Source: Coprobacillaceae bacterium UN01-12pH3A (GTDB taxonomy: Bacteria; Bacillota_I; Bacilli_A; Erysipelotrichales; Coprobacillaceae). Taken from it: a stretch of DNA of 23,109 nucleotides. The notes under the pieces are model-generated. The model did no database searches, was not told the origin of the DNA, and saw only the letters and a program-made list of their open reading frames with translations. How positions within the stretch are numbered: position 1 is the stretch's first letter; each line of letters starts with the position of its first letter. This document shows, piece after piece, positions 22,672 to 23,109 of this stretch. The translations under genes were made by a program, and so were the position numbers. The DNA lies in assembly GCA_027676805.1 (NCBI GenBank), contig JAQENU010000019.1:1-23109 (forward strand). The letters run 5' to 3'.

Positions 22672-23040
22672 ATGGAAAAATACATGGAAAACTTTAAACT
22701 GATCGAATGTCCGGATCAGCCATATAAACTGTTTTTGATTTTGCTGTTTTGTCATTCAAAGGTGAATCAGAGACAAATGATTGTCGAACGACTCAATGAT
22801 ATGCATTATGAAGGCGATATCCTTGTTGATAATCTAATGCAGGTTGGGGTAGAAGGATTGCGATTTTATAAAACCAGTTTTAAAGAAGATTTTCTTGATG
22901 CTGGCTTTCCGGTGAAAATCCCGCTGGATTCTCCTTATCGAAAACTGACATGTGATTTTTTAAGAGAGAATAATTTGGTAGTGGGATCTAATTTATCTCA
23001 ACGTAAGATTGATGCTATTAGCAATGGAGAAAACATTTAG
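22672..23040 (+). CDS. orphan protein of unknown function
   Basis: This 122-residue protein is one I do not recognise. It has a mildly hydrophobic stretch near 17-27 (PYKLFLILLFC), mixed charged helices (VNQRQMIVERLND), and no membrane segment that is clearly long enough. GGGGGT lies 6 bases before the ATG, and an extended -10 lies upstream, so it is probably expressed. It ends at a normal TAG about 30 bases before the right IS end, so it is not visibly cut by the element. No terminator follows. Its own terminator, or a downstream partner gene, may lie beyond the IS. The composition resembles a small cytoplasmic protein. Confidence is in the gene, not in a role. Confidence 0.65.
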   Translation: MEKYMENFKLIECPDQPYKLFLILLFCHSKVNQRQMIVERLNDMHYEGDILVDNLMQVGVEGLRFYKTSFKEDFLDAGFPVKIPLDSPYRKLTCDFLRENNLVVGSNLSQRKIDAISNGENI

Positions 23041-23068
23041 TCTATTTTATTCAAAAAAACCTGAATTT

Positions 23069-23108
23069 ATGAACCAACCCCTGTCAAGTAGACATGGGAA
23101 ATAAATAA
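23069..23108 (+). mobile_element. terminal inverted repeat of an IS3/IS150-like insertion sequence (right edge)
   Basis: From 23070 it reads TGAACCAACCCC and on through AAGTAGACA, the same 40 bases as 1-40 in reverse complement, without a mismatch. The element would run rightwards out of the window. IS3-family ends on one element are usually imperfect copies of each other, so identity over 40 bases suggests the same end of two IS copies. Confidence 0.7.
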
Positions 23109-23109
23109 A

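Noticed and set aside
23041..23068. ATTCA/TGAAT hairpin after the last gene
   Set aside because: The 5-bp AT-rich stem without a T tract is too weak to call a terminator.

Overview
The window looks like chromosomal DNA of a low-GC Bacillota (Firmicutes). The signs are strong GGAGG-type ribosome binding sites, TATAAT-type promoters, a PII-like cyclic-di-AMP receptor (DarA/PstA), a YtsJ-type malic enzyme, methylglyoxal synthase and a fused ATPase-permease exporter under a MarR regulator. I favour a gut Erysipelotrichia-like or Clostridia-like organism, but the sequence alone does not settle this. No rRNA, tRNA, CRISPR array or complete transposase is visible. The window is gene-dense, with no gene-free stretch over 300 bases.

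Both ends of the window carry the same 40-bp sequence in inverted orientation (1-40 and 23069-23108). It has the TGAACCAACCCC start and AAGT.GACA core typical of IS3/IS150-group insertion sequence ends. The window is therefore probably a unique segment between two inverted copies of one IS, each running outward.

Region 1 (56-6782) is a cell-envelope locus. After a membrane-anchored protein with two repeated C-terminal modules comes a minus-strand operon read from 5728 down to 1479. It encodes a GT-C membrane glycosyltransferase, a WecE-type sugar-nucleotide aminotransferase, an ATP-grasp ligase and two small SMR-type membrane proteins. A GT2 polyprenyl-phosphate glycosyltransferase is transcribed divergently at 5832-6782. 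Together the set mirrors the Gram-negative Arn logic (make an amino sugar, load it on undecaprenyl phosphate, flip it, transfer it), but with a WecE-type enzyme and an ATP-grasp ligase. This is the best candidate for an undescribed system.

Region 2 (6820-12724) holds a stand-alone DUF421/YetF N-terminal domain protein, an XRE regulator that overlaps mutY tail to tail, mutY, darA, a CapA-type metallophosphatase operon (capA-like, HAD phosphatase, DUF523/TudS-like desulfidase) and an NAD(P)-malic enzyme.

Region 3 (12812-18309) holds a COG2509-type FAD oxidoreductase and an anchored GH25 lysozyme. The lysozyme is divergent from a MarR-ABC exporter-mgsA unit. The two promoters share -35 bases and a tandem palindromic operator lies next to them.

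Region 4 (18366-23040) holds a glycerate kinase plus 2-hydroxyacid dehydrogenase pair (hydroxypyruvate/glycerate to 2-phosphoglycerate), a membrane zinc-ribbon protein, an M42 aminopeptidase, a GNAT protein and an orphan 122-residue protein that ends about 30 bp before the right IS end.
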